Below the pieces are notes generated by a model that worked only from the letters and a program-made list of their open reading frames with translations, was not told the DNA's origin and did not search any database. A program made the position numbers and the translations under genes. Positions 23,801-35,023 of a stretch of DNA of 64,000 nt are shown piece after piece (position 1 is the stretch's first letter; each line of letters begins with the position of its first letter). The DNA is from Spirodela intermedia (Eukaryota > Streptophyta > Magnoliopsida > Alismatales > Araceae), in assembly GCA_902729315.2 (NCBI GenBank), contig LR746276.1, positions 5,272,669 through 5,336,668 of the forward strand, in the 5' to 3' direction.

Positions 23801-26800
23801 TTTCTTTTTTTTTTAGAATGGTATATCAGTTGAAAATTTCCTTTGGTAGTGTCATTTGCATTTAATACTATCGCGGATCATAATACAAATGTATTTCTTA
23901 CACAAAGCGAATTTTTCTTTGAGGGATAAGATCGCATGTCAATAATAAGATTACTTAAAAGCTTCACGTTGATTACATTGCCTTCGAAGTAGTCATTTCT
24001 GTTAGCAAGTTATTTTGGTAGTTTTGTTATCAGGGCTTCTGCAAAAATCTTATTGCGACCTGACTAGCTAGTGGGGAGAGTTTATGGTGTCTATTGAGTG
24101 ATGTTCTGCATTCTTTCCATATCTGTGGCACAAATGGTACAGTTAATGTTCCACATTCAACTTGCCACTGTTGGAAGGTGTTTTGTTTTCATGTATGTAA
24201 AAAAAATTCAGCTTGGATAAATATTTTTCTCAGTCAAAGAGCTGATTTTCTCGAGGAGAGGAATCCTACTATGGCTTATACTCATAGAAAGGCCTTGGTA
24301 CTGCGCAAAACGAACAGAATTAAAGCAAAATGAAACAGCGAGAGGGTACCCAGAGTAGGAAATTAAAAGCCTCATTCGATTTTACTAACCTTTTCTTTGA
24401 ATAGGAGACTTAGGACCAACACTGTGGCTTTGAGCTACCCCGTAAGAGCAGCTTTTCTGATGTCCATTTTTCTAAATCAGGAAGCCTTAGTGGCCTCTCA
24501 AGAATAAGTGGAGCTTCCTATTTGTATGGTGTTTCTGGTTCTACCGATCTATACTGGGAGGCGACCAAACTTCCAGTTCTCTCACAGTGATAAGATGGCA
24601 GACCTCATCTCATGAGGAAAAAAATCTCACTAAGCGCATGCAGGTGTGCACAAAGTTTGATCTTCTTAATGAGAAAGAGAAAACTGGCTGTATGTAGGCA
24701 TGGGTTCTCTTCCCAAACTGGATTAGTTGGTTTCATGGAATTGTAGTGCTTTCATACACGGGGGCTTATTAACAAAAGACCTTTTCTAATTTTCATAAAA
24801 ATGTGTACATTTAGAAGCATATAAAGGAGCATTTAGTGCTAAGGATTGATTTTGAAAGGACCAGTGATTTCATCCTCTGTAAATATTATTGAATTAGAGG
24901 CCACGCGTCTGCTTTATTTTCCACTATGTTCAAAGATGGTCTATTGGATTCTTTTAGTGGCAGATGTATGTATCAAGACAGCCCTTTATTCCTGTACCTT
25001 GTGCTATTGACGTTGGGAGCGAGGGAATGTGGGTGAAGAAGAAACAAAGGGATGGGACCCAATTGAGATTATGGACTGATTCTGGAGAAAACTAACCCTT
25101 GATACTAGGCAGATATTATTCTCCTTTACGTGACCTATTGTACTTTAGGTCTTTAGAATTTTGTCTTATTTAACAAAAAAACAGAATTAAGGATTGATCA
25201 CGTCGAGTACAGTAGAGGAGATTAAGAGGTGCAGATGGATGTATAGAGTCAGAGGGCAGTAATGATTGGATAGAATGTTACAACTTCTCGAAAACCTATC
25301 TATCCAGCCTGCATATTTTGAGACATGCATGTTTGATGACGTCATTGGGAGGTCATCCCCAGAGGATATTAGGTAGTCACAAAGAGTGATTTCTTTCCAA
25401 TGCTTGAAAATCCCCTAAGTATTTCTTTTGAAGATGACAGAATAGGTTTATATAATTCAATATGCAGTCTTGTGGTAGAGAAAGGCTAAGCTCCATAAGT
25501 AATAATGACTCTGGGGTGAAGGATGATTTTTGGTCTACCTTATTGATACGATCCTCTATGGTAGGATCGAATCTGAGCAAGAAGTAGAGATAAAATACTT
25601 TGTACTGAACTCACGAACTCTCGCCAGTGACGAGAGTCAAAACGACGGGAAGGACAACCTTCCCGGATACAGAGACAAAAAGGGAGAAGAAGACTAAAGT
25701 AGGGAACAATGTTCGAGAGGGTTCCCCACCTCTCCAGAATTCCAACTTTTGCCGTCCTAAACCCCATCTTCTCATGCTGTATTTATAATCCCGCTCACCT
25801 GCTGCACACGTGCTCCTTTCTTAGGTCTTTTGTAGGTCAGTAGTGGGATCGTATCACTTATCTCTGAGTGGTCGATCTTGGTTCGTCTTATATCATTTAT
25901 TGCTGCTTGGTGGACTGGGTAGTCTCTTTGAAAAAATTCTGGAAGTAAACCATTGGATGGGAGGAAAGGTTTTGGATACTTCACTATTATTCTGCACACT
26001 TTGTCTCACATTTGTAGGACTTAAATTTAAAACAGGCTAAGTAATAGATATCTCTATGAGGAGCATCCACTATCTTTGGAGCTTGGAGACAGTAGACGTA
26101 TGACATTTAGTGGGATATGTGGTGTAAGGTTGTTCCTCCCTGTGGGACTGAATTTGAGAGGCATCAAATGGAGCTTGGAATGTATGAGTACATTTTTTTT
26201 CTTTCACAGATTGTGGATCTGTTGCGAGGATCACTGAAGATGAAGTATTTATGCAATCCATTAGACAAACAGTATCTTTGATTGTTGATTTACTTATAAT
26301 TTTCTCATAATCTTAAATGGCTATGTTTGCTGAACGACCTTTTATGTTTTTCAGGCCATTTCATCTATGCTGCGCGCACAAGAAGCGGATCCAAGAAATC
26401 TAGAAGTTCTACTTGCTCTTGGTGTTAGCCACACAAATGGTTAGTAATTGACCTTGTAATTGATGTTTTCAGTACATTTTATATTTCCGTAATTATCACG
26501 GGCCTTCAGCTATTGGGCATCATTTTTTTGTACAAGGATAAAACTTAAGTGATGCAGTGTCTGGATTAACGATTCTTGGGTATGTAAAAAATCTTTTGGT
26601 CATAAATGTGTATTATTTTTGTCTTTTGGCGGAAAAGGTGAATTGTTGTAGAGAATGCTGGTAGGCTTATCTTGATATGTTATGGCCATTTTGAAATTGC
26701 CTATGTCTACAGAGTGAACGTACAACATTTATTGCAAGAACAAACTGAAAGTAAAAGAAAGACAATTTTTTTTGCTCCTCTGGTTATACAGGGACTGGAC

Positions 26801-29800
26801 ACTTAGTTTGCCAAATCAGTAAACTCTAATGGGAATTCGAGTCTTCAGTCGGGGTGTGGGAAAACCTAATTCCTATGAAAAGGGAAAAGTAGAGATTCGA
26901 CTGGATAGCAGCCAATCACATTTGGATTGGCCAATTCTAGTTTAGACGGTGTTGTCCATGCCATTCTGTTTGGCTGTTGAAGATTTTTAGGGGAAAATAG
27001 GACAGCATTTTGCAGCAGGAGGGAGAGGAGGAATTAAAGGAAAAAAAGCAGGAGAGCACACCTTTGTGTGTAGAGACCTGGCGATGGTGTGCACACCTGG
27101 CGATCGGTTATAGGGTTGAAAACTGTAGATTCTTCTCTGTATATTTTCTTTTAGATTCTGGAAAGGTAAACAGATCCCTTTGATAATTTAAAAAAAAATT
27201 ATTTCTCCTTTATTGCGCAAAAAAACTGGAATGATCCTCGGTACATTGTTCAAGGAATAATGAATCATCTTAACAAAAGCTTTTTCTGGTCTATGTCATG
27301 TTTCTGGGCGGATTCCATTGTTTCAAGTCCCATTGGCATGCATCTTGTTGTCAATTATTGCTTAATGTATTACATATCTGGTTATGATGCCGGTGATACA
27401 CTTCCACACCAGTTGTCCAATAACCGATAATGCTACTAAGCATTATATTTTGGTTGAAGATTGAATCAAACCCTGATTGTTAAATTCACGTGACTAGAGC
27501 ATCCTTTGAGATTGTTTCATTGTGGGCTTACTTGATAGTAGTATGTCAATTTTTGCTTACTTGGTTACTTCTTTATAAAATTTCAGAATTAGAACAGGCA
27601 TCTGCATTGAAGTATCTTCATGGATGGCTTCAAAATCATCCCAAATACGGGAGTCTTACCTCTCCAGAGCAGATGGAGTCGCTATATTATGCTGATGTAA
27701 GTTCTACACAAGTTTTTTCTTTCTTGTCACTCTAATTTCTTGTTTTTTTGTCTCGCATATTGAGATAGCAGCAGTATTTGTGTGGGTACAATAAAAGGGG
27801 AAGGGAATCAAAGCCTTCGTATGGGGATATGATAAAAAAAATAATGATAGAATTCTGAGCGATATTTTCATTTTATAGATTATTGCTTCAGTGATAGATA
27901 TCATCACTGGAGATAGGGAAAAACGATGCAGCATTTGTTTTCCATACACAAGTCCTATGGTGTTCACAACTCGTCGTCCACATGGGAATTAGCCAAATCG
28001 ATCTACTTGTGACACAAATGAAGCCAAGGGGTTAGGATTGACTGTGAATTCTGCCAAGAATGAGCCTCTGCATTCATCGTTTTCAAGTACTTGAGCCTAA
28101 AATATCAATTCTCCGTGACTGTCTTGAGACAATCTGTGTTGATATAAGGTTGGGTTTTTTAGAAGACTCATGAGAACAAATTATGGTAATAACATAATCA
28201 AGTTTGATAATACTTTTGAAATAAATATATAAGCAGAAAATAGTTGTCACGTGGTTCAGAAATCTGTTAAGCGTCCTATGGATGAAGCACCCAGCTAGCC
28301 AGGATTACATCTTATAGTAATGTATCAAGTATTTAAGAAGAGTTATGTTGTGAAAGGGCTTGTGAAAAAATAACTTATTAAATTAGAAAATGAGAATATT
28401 AAGATGAACTGATCAGGCTTTGAGGAGGCTATAGAAAATGGCGACACTGGATCACTGTAAGTTCCCAGACCATTTGTGAGTAAAAGAGAGGACATTTCGC
28501 ATATTTTTAATTAGAGTTTGAAGGATTGTATGAAAGAGAGGTCTTGGGAGGAAGAAAATTTCACCATTCGGGTATAAAAAAAGTCAACATCTGACAAAAA
28601 ATTGATCAAATTAGTGTAGGTCAACTTGGTCTGAATGGGATTTTGGATTTTCTTTACACAACGATTCTGATTGGAATTAGCTGACTCTATTGAGGTTTGA
28701 TAGCATGCTGATTGAATCAAAGCTGCGGATCCCTAAATGGGGATCTTCATTCCATCATCGTTTAATGAAAACATTTGAAATTTTATCTTAATATGGACAC
28801 CTGATCGTATTTTATCCTTAGAATCCTTCAGCTTCTTGTATCTTTCTCTTTATTTTTGAGCCAAAACCATCAGGGTGACTCGCATTTTAAACTCTTTCTT
28901 GCCCTCTTAGCTTATTAGAACTTTTTATCTCACGAGCTATTAATATTATCAAGGGAGAAATCAAATTTTCTATTTTTTTTTCCGGTCATGTCAGTTTTAG
29001 AGTATTGCACATTTTTTCCGGTCATGTCAGGAATCTTAGACAGCCATTTTCTCTGTCAGGTTGCCAGGTTATTCAACGAAGCTGCACAGATGTCACCAGA
29101 CGATGCTGATATCCACATTGTTCTTGGAGTTCTCTACAATCTCTCGAGGGAATATGATAAAGCTATTGCTTCCTTTAAAACGGCACTGAAACTCAAGCCG
29201 CGTGATTATTCTCTGTGGAACAAGCTCGGTGCAACTCAAGCAAACAGCGTCCAGAGTGCAGATGCGATTCTGGCATATCAACAGGTATAAACAAAAGCTG
29301 AACTATGTTGTTTATGATGAATAATTCATGTACATTATTTAATTCATGAACTAAGCTGAACTATGTTCACCCAGAAATTCTCTCTGTGCTTTCAATGCTT
29401 CTGCTTGCATGCTGTTCTTCAATTTTTCTCGAAATCATTGAAATCCATGGTGATATTCATTCCGGTTTATCAATCGAAAGCGACCACTGTTGACCATTAG
29501 AAAGGAAGCTTAAGGAGCTGAATTAATCAGAATAATATTTTTTATTTGATTATTCAACTTTTTGTTTGAAAATGGTCCCATATTTATATTGAATGGTTAT
29601 TAATTGGTTTAAGTCCGTCGTTCTGCATCTGTTGCCCACAGTGAAGCTGTTTTTTTTTTTTTTGTTGTTGTTGTTGTTGTTGGAAGAGTCCTTTCCATAC
29701 TTCTCCTACTTATTATAGCAATCAAATCCCACTCGCTCATCCTTTCTCCTCCCATATATGATAGCTTGGACCTTCTTCTCATTTCGCAGGCGCTGGATCT

Positions 29801-30388
29801 GAAACCCAACTATGTTCGAGCCTGGGCTAACATGGGCATCAGCTTTGCGAACCAGGTCCGCTGATTCTTGTCAAAACCATTATTTTTAGCATTCTTTTAA
29901 CCTAATAATCTGATCATCTCTTGTTCTCGATTATTAGATCGTTCAGTGGAGATGATTTTACCCATTTCCCTGTTTTCTGATGAAAATTCCATTTCACTCT
30001 GCAAAAATATGTGATTATTCATCTACACTCAGCAAAAAAAAAAAAAAAAAAAAAGATGATTTGATCTTGCCGGAATTAATATGCTTCTTGAGCCATTTTC
30101 CCCATTAATTTCTCTCTCCAGGGATTATACGAGGAATCCATCAGGTACTACGTGAAGGCCCTCGCCATGAATCCCAAGGCAGACAACGCCTGGCAGTATC
30201 TCAGAATATCTCTCAGGTCCGAAGAACCCTAATCCCCTGATCCTTCCCCTCCATCGCATGAAGAACAGTAGAACAACATCTCATCCTCTCCTCTTTCTCT
30301 CTCCTGCAGCTGCGCATCCAGGAACGACATGTTCGACGCCTGCGACTCCCGCAATCTCGATCTCCTCCAGAAGGAATTCCCTCTTTGA
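14875..30388 (+). CDS. PEX5: PEX5, peroxisomal targeting signal 1 receptor
   Basis: Cycling receptor that binds C-terminal SKL-type signals in the cytosol and delivers cargo to the peroxisomal membrane. Exons: 14875-14994, 15851-15982, 16051-16237, 16472-16665, 18744-18995, 19313-19435, 21864-22031, 22337-22521, 23491-23725, 26355-26439, 27587-27696, 29060-29284, 29790-29855, 30122-30216, 30310-30388; 751 aa, near the 728 aa of Arabidopsis PEX5. Cys13 in the leading segment fits the recycling ubiquitination cysteine. Nine WxxxF/Y motifs (WISEF, WANSF, WASEF, WAEEY, WANEF, WVNEY, WVKDF, WADEF, WADSY), about residues 259-453, are PEX14/PEX13 docking sites. NSKFLQFVSKMSRGE (from residue 337) resembles the PEX7-binding box, so this is the long form also serving PTS2 import. 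TPR repeats fill about 470-735, including NKLGATQANSVQSADAILAY. Introns reach 2.6 kb, hence the 15.5-kb gene. Confidence 0.97.
17974..18093. repeat. Tandem 60-bp duplication in PEX5 intron 4
   Basis: Two adjacent 60-bp units (17974-18033 and 18034-18093) differ at only a couple of positions, for example AAAATAATTG versus AAAACAATTG and CATCTGAG versus CATCCGAG. The near identity implies a recent duplication. It lies deep in a 2.1-kb intron with no other recognisable feature. Confidence 0.9.
22622..22708. repeat. Tandem 48-bp duplication in PEX5 intron 8
   Basis: CAGCCTTGACTTTATGA begins at 22622 and again at 22670, and both copies run on to GAATTTTATGT with few differences. It is an intronic duplication with no evident function. 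Confidence 0.85.
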
Positions 30389-31130
30389 TGTTTCATTCAT
30401 AGCCTGTTAAAAAAAATAAATCTCCATACGTTGAAAGTCAACGCCAGGGTCCACCGGGGACTCATATTTTTCATATTTTGCTATAAATGTACATAGGCGG
30501 TCTCCGAATCGGCCCTAATAAGGTAATTTAGGGTTCTTGGGGCTGACATCCACCCGATTTGGGGATATCCTCTGAACTCGAAGCATCCCATTTTGTTGGA
30601 AGAGCGACTGATGTCTGAGAATCCGATTTTTTTTTTTTTTTATCAGTGTCGTTTCCTAAGTTACTTTAGGGAAGACGGGCCGCGGGCTTTCTGTCTGCCG
30701 GCCCGAGCCCAAAGCATAGCGCGGGCTTGTTCTTTTCCGCTCGAGTCTGGAAACTAATGGATGAGTTGTGCTTTTTCGGCCCGCAGGTATGTTGTGTATC
30801 TAGTATTATGCGTATTAAATATTTTTATGACGAGAATAATGGGTGGTCGAGACAAATGCTGACCCCGATTTTTAATCTTTTCCGGGCCAGCTCGGCCCGG
30901 CTCGTTTAATAAAGTCTGGAAGCCCGTCGTCACCTATCGACCTCTGGGCGAAGACCCGTTTTAGGAAATATCAGACATGATGGAAGTATATTCGCAAATA
31001 AACTTGATGTATACCTTATATGTTAGTTATTTAGTAGTAGAAGGTTGAAGATAAACAATCCCACGAATGGTACCACCGGGTCCACACCACCTGCGGGCCC
31101 CACGCCTGAGGAGCCGAAAGAGCGAAGTCC
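30389..31130. other. PEX5-HSP90 intergenic region
   Basis: This holds the PEX5 3' untranslated end (an AATAAA motif at about 30414-30419), a poly-T run at about 30628-30641 and ordinary sequence leading to the HSP90 promoter. No coding frame with recognisable similarity was seen. Confidence 0.6.
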
Positions 31131-31142
31131 GCCGCTGAACGC

Positions 31143-31187
31143 TTCCTTCGGAAGATTCTAGAAGGCGCCCCCGATCTTCTTTATATA
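31143..31187 (+). promoter_or_regulatory. HSP90 promoter: heat-shock element and TATA box
   Basis: GAAGATTCTAGAA at 31151-31163 is a perfect three-unit heat-shock element (GAA-nn-TTC-nn-GAA), with further TTC blocks at 31143-31145 and 31147-31149 slightly out of phase. A TATATA box lies at 31182-31187, about 20 bp downstream, placing transcription start near 31215 and giving a leader of about 100 nt. The arrangement implies control by heat-shock factors, as known for cytosolic HSP90 genes. Confidence 0.85.
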
Positions 31188-31314
31188 CCTCTCTGGGGGG
31201 GACTGCCCCCTCCTCTTAAACCCTAGTCTGGTTGCTGTGCGGCTGTGAGGAAACGCTTCCCGCCGTCGTCGCTGCTGCTGCTGCGTTCGTCATCCCCCGT
31301 TTCCGATCTCTGAG

Positions 31315-34300
31315 ATGGCGGCGGAAGCGGAGACGTTCGCCTTCCAGGCGGAGATCAACCAGCTCCTGAGTCTCATCATCAACACGTTCTACTCCAACAA
31401 GGAGATCTTCCTCCGGGAGCTCATCAGCAACTCGTCCGATGTGAGTGGTGGCGTCCGTCCTTTTAGATCTGGCTTATCTCGTCCGTTTCACCGTGCTGCC
31501 CCCCCCCCCCCGGCGGACGGTCTCGGACGGGATTAGGGTGATCGGTTTGTTGTTTTTTCTCGTTCATGTCCCTTTGATATGTCCTTGCTGATGGGACTTT
31601 TGATCTGCAGGCACTGGATAAGATCCGCTTCGAGAGTCTGACGGACAAGAGCAAGCTCGATGCGCAGCCGGAGCTGTTTATTCATATCGTACCCGACAAG
31701 GCGAGCAATACGATCTCTATTATCGACAGTGGTATTGGCATGACCAAGGCTGGTACGTGGGCGTTGTTCTTGTCGATTTGTTTCTTCTTTAGCCTCCGTT
31801 TTATTCGGGAGAGCTTCTCGTGGGATTTACTCTTGTCGGTTTGTCTGGCCTTTTTTCGCTGCCTGTTAAGGATTATTTTGGGATTTTGGACTAATACCTG
31901 TTACTGGTTGCAGATCTGGTTAACAACTTGGGAACGATCGCTAGGTCGGGAACTAAGGAGTTCATGGAGGCGCTTGCCGCCGGAGCCGACGTTAGCATGA
32001 TCGGTCAGTTTGGCGTGGGGTTCTACTCTGCCTACCTTGTGGCTGAGAAGGTCATTGTGACCACCAAGCACAATGATGACGAGCAGTACGTCTGGGAGTC
32101 TCAGGCTGGTGGTTCTTTCACCGTGACAAGGGATACATCGGGAGAGAACATTGGCAGGGGCACTAAGATTACTCTCTTCCTGAAGGAAGATCAGGTATAT
32201 CGGCCGAACGACCCTGTATTTTTGTATTTGTACCTCTATGATGTTCAGGAAGTTTTAGCGTCAAATTTGTGTTACTTTCTCAATTGATATATTTGCCTGC
32301 TAGATTATGCTTGAGGCTTCATTGCATATCATCGCCTGGTTTGAAGTAGTTAAAAATGTTCCTACTTAGTTTGCATGAGTAGTCTTATACAAGGTCGTCT
32401 TCGGTATGATATTTTGATCTGAGAAGCTTAGCTAGATTTTTTACCCTTCTCGTATAATCAGATATTTAATAGCTGCATTTTTTATGCGTATATCTCCATG
32501 TTGATTTTCTTGAAACTTTGTACGAGTGCCCTATGAGTATTTCCTATTTATACATTAGTTCGGCAAATGCGACGGTGCTAACATGTCATGAGTTTTCTCG
32601 TTGCACCTGCTTTTATTCCCTCAGTATCTAGTGTCTATCTTCTCTTTATCATGTTTATTGGTGAAGTGTTTCATGCTGAATTCGTCTTCGAAATCTTCCT
32701 TTAAGCGATTGATTATCCTAATGTACAACTGGCTTTTCGGTGAATTTACGAATATAATCTACTGGGTCCCGTGTTCATTAGATATTTTCAATGACGCGCT
32801 TTTTCACAGGGGCCCTCTTGAACTTCTGTCATAGTGAACTGCAATTAATAAGCTATACCTTTTTTTTCGTTCATCAGTCCCTACAGGATATATGATCTTT
32901 TTTTTTCTTAAAATCATCATTTGCCCATCTTATCGGTGATTACTTATTAATGATTTCTCTACTGCGATATATATATAGACATGTAAGAGTCGCAATTAAA
33001 ATTTTATAATGTACTGATGTTGATGAACTGGTGGCAAACAGTTGGAGTATCTAGAGGAACGTCGCCTGAAGGACCTTGTGAAGAAGCACTCCGAATTCAT
33101 CAGTTACCCCATCTCCCTGTGGACCGAGAAGACGACAGAGAAGGAGATCTCCGACGACGAGGAGGACGAGGAGAAGAAGGAGGAGGAGGGCAAGGTGGAG
33201 GAGGTGGACGAAGAGAAGGAGGAGGAGAAGAAGAAGAAGAAGAAGATCAAGGAGGTGTCCCACGAGTGGTCCCAGATGAACAAGCAGAAGCCCATCTGGA
33301 TGAGGAAGACGGACGAGATCACCAAGGAGGAGTACGCCGCCTTCTACAAGTCCCTGACTAACGACTGGGAGGAGCACCTGGCGGTGAAGCACTTCTCGGT
33401 GGAGGGTCAGCTGGAGTTCAAGGCCATCCTGTACGTTCCCAAGCGCGCCCCCTTCGACCTGTTCGACACGAGGAAGAAGCTGAACAACATTAAGCTGTAC
33501 GTGCGCCGCGTCTTCATCATGGACAACTGCGAGGAGATCATCCCCGAGTACCTGAGCTTCGTGAAGGGTATCGTGGACTCGGAGGACCTCCCCCTGAACA
33601 TCTCCCGCGAGATGCTCCAGCAGAACAAGATCCTCAAGGTGATCCGCAAGAACCTGGTGAAGAAATGCCTGGAGCTCTTCTTCGAGATCGCGGAGAACAA
33701 GGAGGACTACGACAAGTTCTACGAGGCCTTCTCCAAGAACCTCAAGCTGGGCATCCACGAGGACTCCCAGAACCGGTCCAAGCTCGCGGAGCTCCTCCGC
33801 TACCACTCCACCAAGAGCGGCGACGAGCTCACCAGCCTCAAGGACTACGTCACCCGCATGAAGGACGGCCAGAGCGACATCTACTACATCACCGGCGAGT
33901 CGAAGAAGGCCGTAGAGAACTCCCCCTTCCTGGAGAAGCTCAAGAAGAAGGGCTACGAGGTACTCTTCATGGTGGACGCCATCGACGAGTACGCCGTCGG
34001 CCAGCTCAAGGAGTTCGAGGGCAAGAAGCTGGTCTCCGCCACCAAGGAGGGCCTCAAGCTGGACGAGAGCGAAGACGAGAAGAAGCGCCAGGAGGACCTC
34101 AAGCAGAAGTTCGAGGGCCTCTGCAAGGTCATCAAGGACGTCCTGGGCGACAAGGTGGAGAAGGTGGTGGTCTCGGACCGCGTGGTGGACTCCCCCTGCT
34201 GCCTGGTCACCGGCGAGTACGGCTGGACGGCCAACATGGAGAGGATCATGAAGGCGCAGGCGCTCAGGGACTCCTCCATGGCCGGCTACATGTCCAGCAA

Positions 34301-34598
34301 GAAGACCATGGAGATCAACCCGGAGAACCCCATCATGGATGAGCTCCGCCGCCGCGCCGACGCCGACAAGAACGACAAGTCCGTCAAGGACCTGGTCCTC
34401 CTCCTCTTCGAGACCTCCCTCCTAACCTCCGGCTTCAGCCTCGACGACCCCAACACCTTCGGCAACCGCATCCACCGCATGCTCAAGCTCGGCCTCAGCA
34501 TCGACGACGACGACGCCGCATCCCCCGCCGACGCCGACGCCGAGATGCCACCGCTCGACGACGACGCCGAGGGCTCCAAGATGGAGGAGGTCGACTAG
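31315..34598 (+). CDS. HSP90: Cytosolic HSP90 molecular chaperone
   Basis: ATP-dependent chaperone for kinases, receptors and immune proteins, acting as a dimer in the cytosol. Exons: 31315-31440, 31611-31752, 31914-32194, 33042-34598; 701 aa, the usual length. The N-terminal ATPase carries [24 protein letters not shown] and [15 protein letters not shown] charged E/K/D linker follows (about residues 212-260), encoded by the GA-rich stretch 33130-33255; then come the middle and dimerisation domains. The C-terminus is MEEVD, the TPR-cochaperone docking signal, so there is no organelle or ER retention signal. From about 33100 onward nearly every codon ends in G or C, whereas exons 1-3 are mixed. 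Long frames on the other strand and in the second plus frame of exon 4 are by-products of this bias. A heat-shock element lies upstream. Confidence 0.98.
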
Positions 34599-35023
34599 AA
34601 GACTTTCGCAGTCATTGAGCCAGAGTATCAACCTCTCTTCACCCACCCCGCCCGCTACTAGTAACTAGTCAGTCCTTCCCCCACTCTCTTTCTCGTACTA
34701 GCCTCCCCCCCCCGGCCTGGTTCTTACCTTATTAATCTATCTTACTCTGTTTCGCCCTCTATGGCTGTGAAGCAGACAGAAAGACAATCACGGCGTTTTT
34801 TGAATTAAATCTCTCCTCTGCCTGGTTTTGTTTAATGACCCTCTCTCTCTCTCTCTCTTCCCGGGCGACAGTGGTAGTAGCGTTACATTGGAGAGGGAAA
34901 AAGGTTAGTAGACGGCCATCCAGAGTAAGAATGCGACTGTATTTATGACCGTCCCAGTTACACCTTGGTCAAGTCTTCGTCCTCTTCTTCTTCTGCTCCT
35001 CGGTCTGATTTGGCCCGGTGCGG
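34599..35023. other. Convergent 3' ends of HSP90 (+) and the EAR-motif gene (-)
   Basis: About 425 bp separate the two stop codons. A GAATTAAAT stretch at about 34801-34809 could serve HSP90 polyadenylation, and the plus-strand TATTTAT at about 34939-34945 (ATAAATA on the minus strand) could serve the opposing gene. A CT tract lies at about 34841-34857. The two 3' untranslated regions are close and might overlap. Confidence 0.5.

Noticed and set aside
23726-26354. Possible retroelement insertion in PEX5 intron 9 (about 25540-26040 looks LTR-like).
   Set aside because: No terminal repeats, target duplication or coding domain could be found; left as ordinary intron.
33051-34342. Long open frames opposite and out of frame with HSP90 exon 4 (up to 251 codons).
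   Set aside because: They follow from the almost pure G/C third positions and the GA-rich linker of HSP90; their products are low-complexity and match no family.
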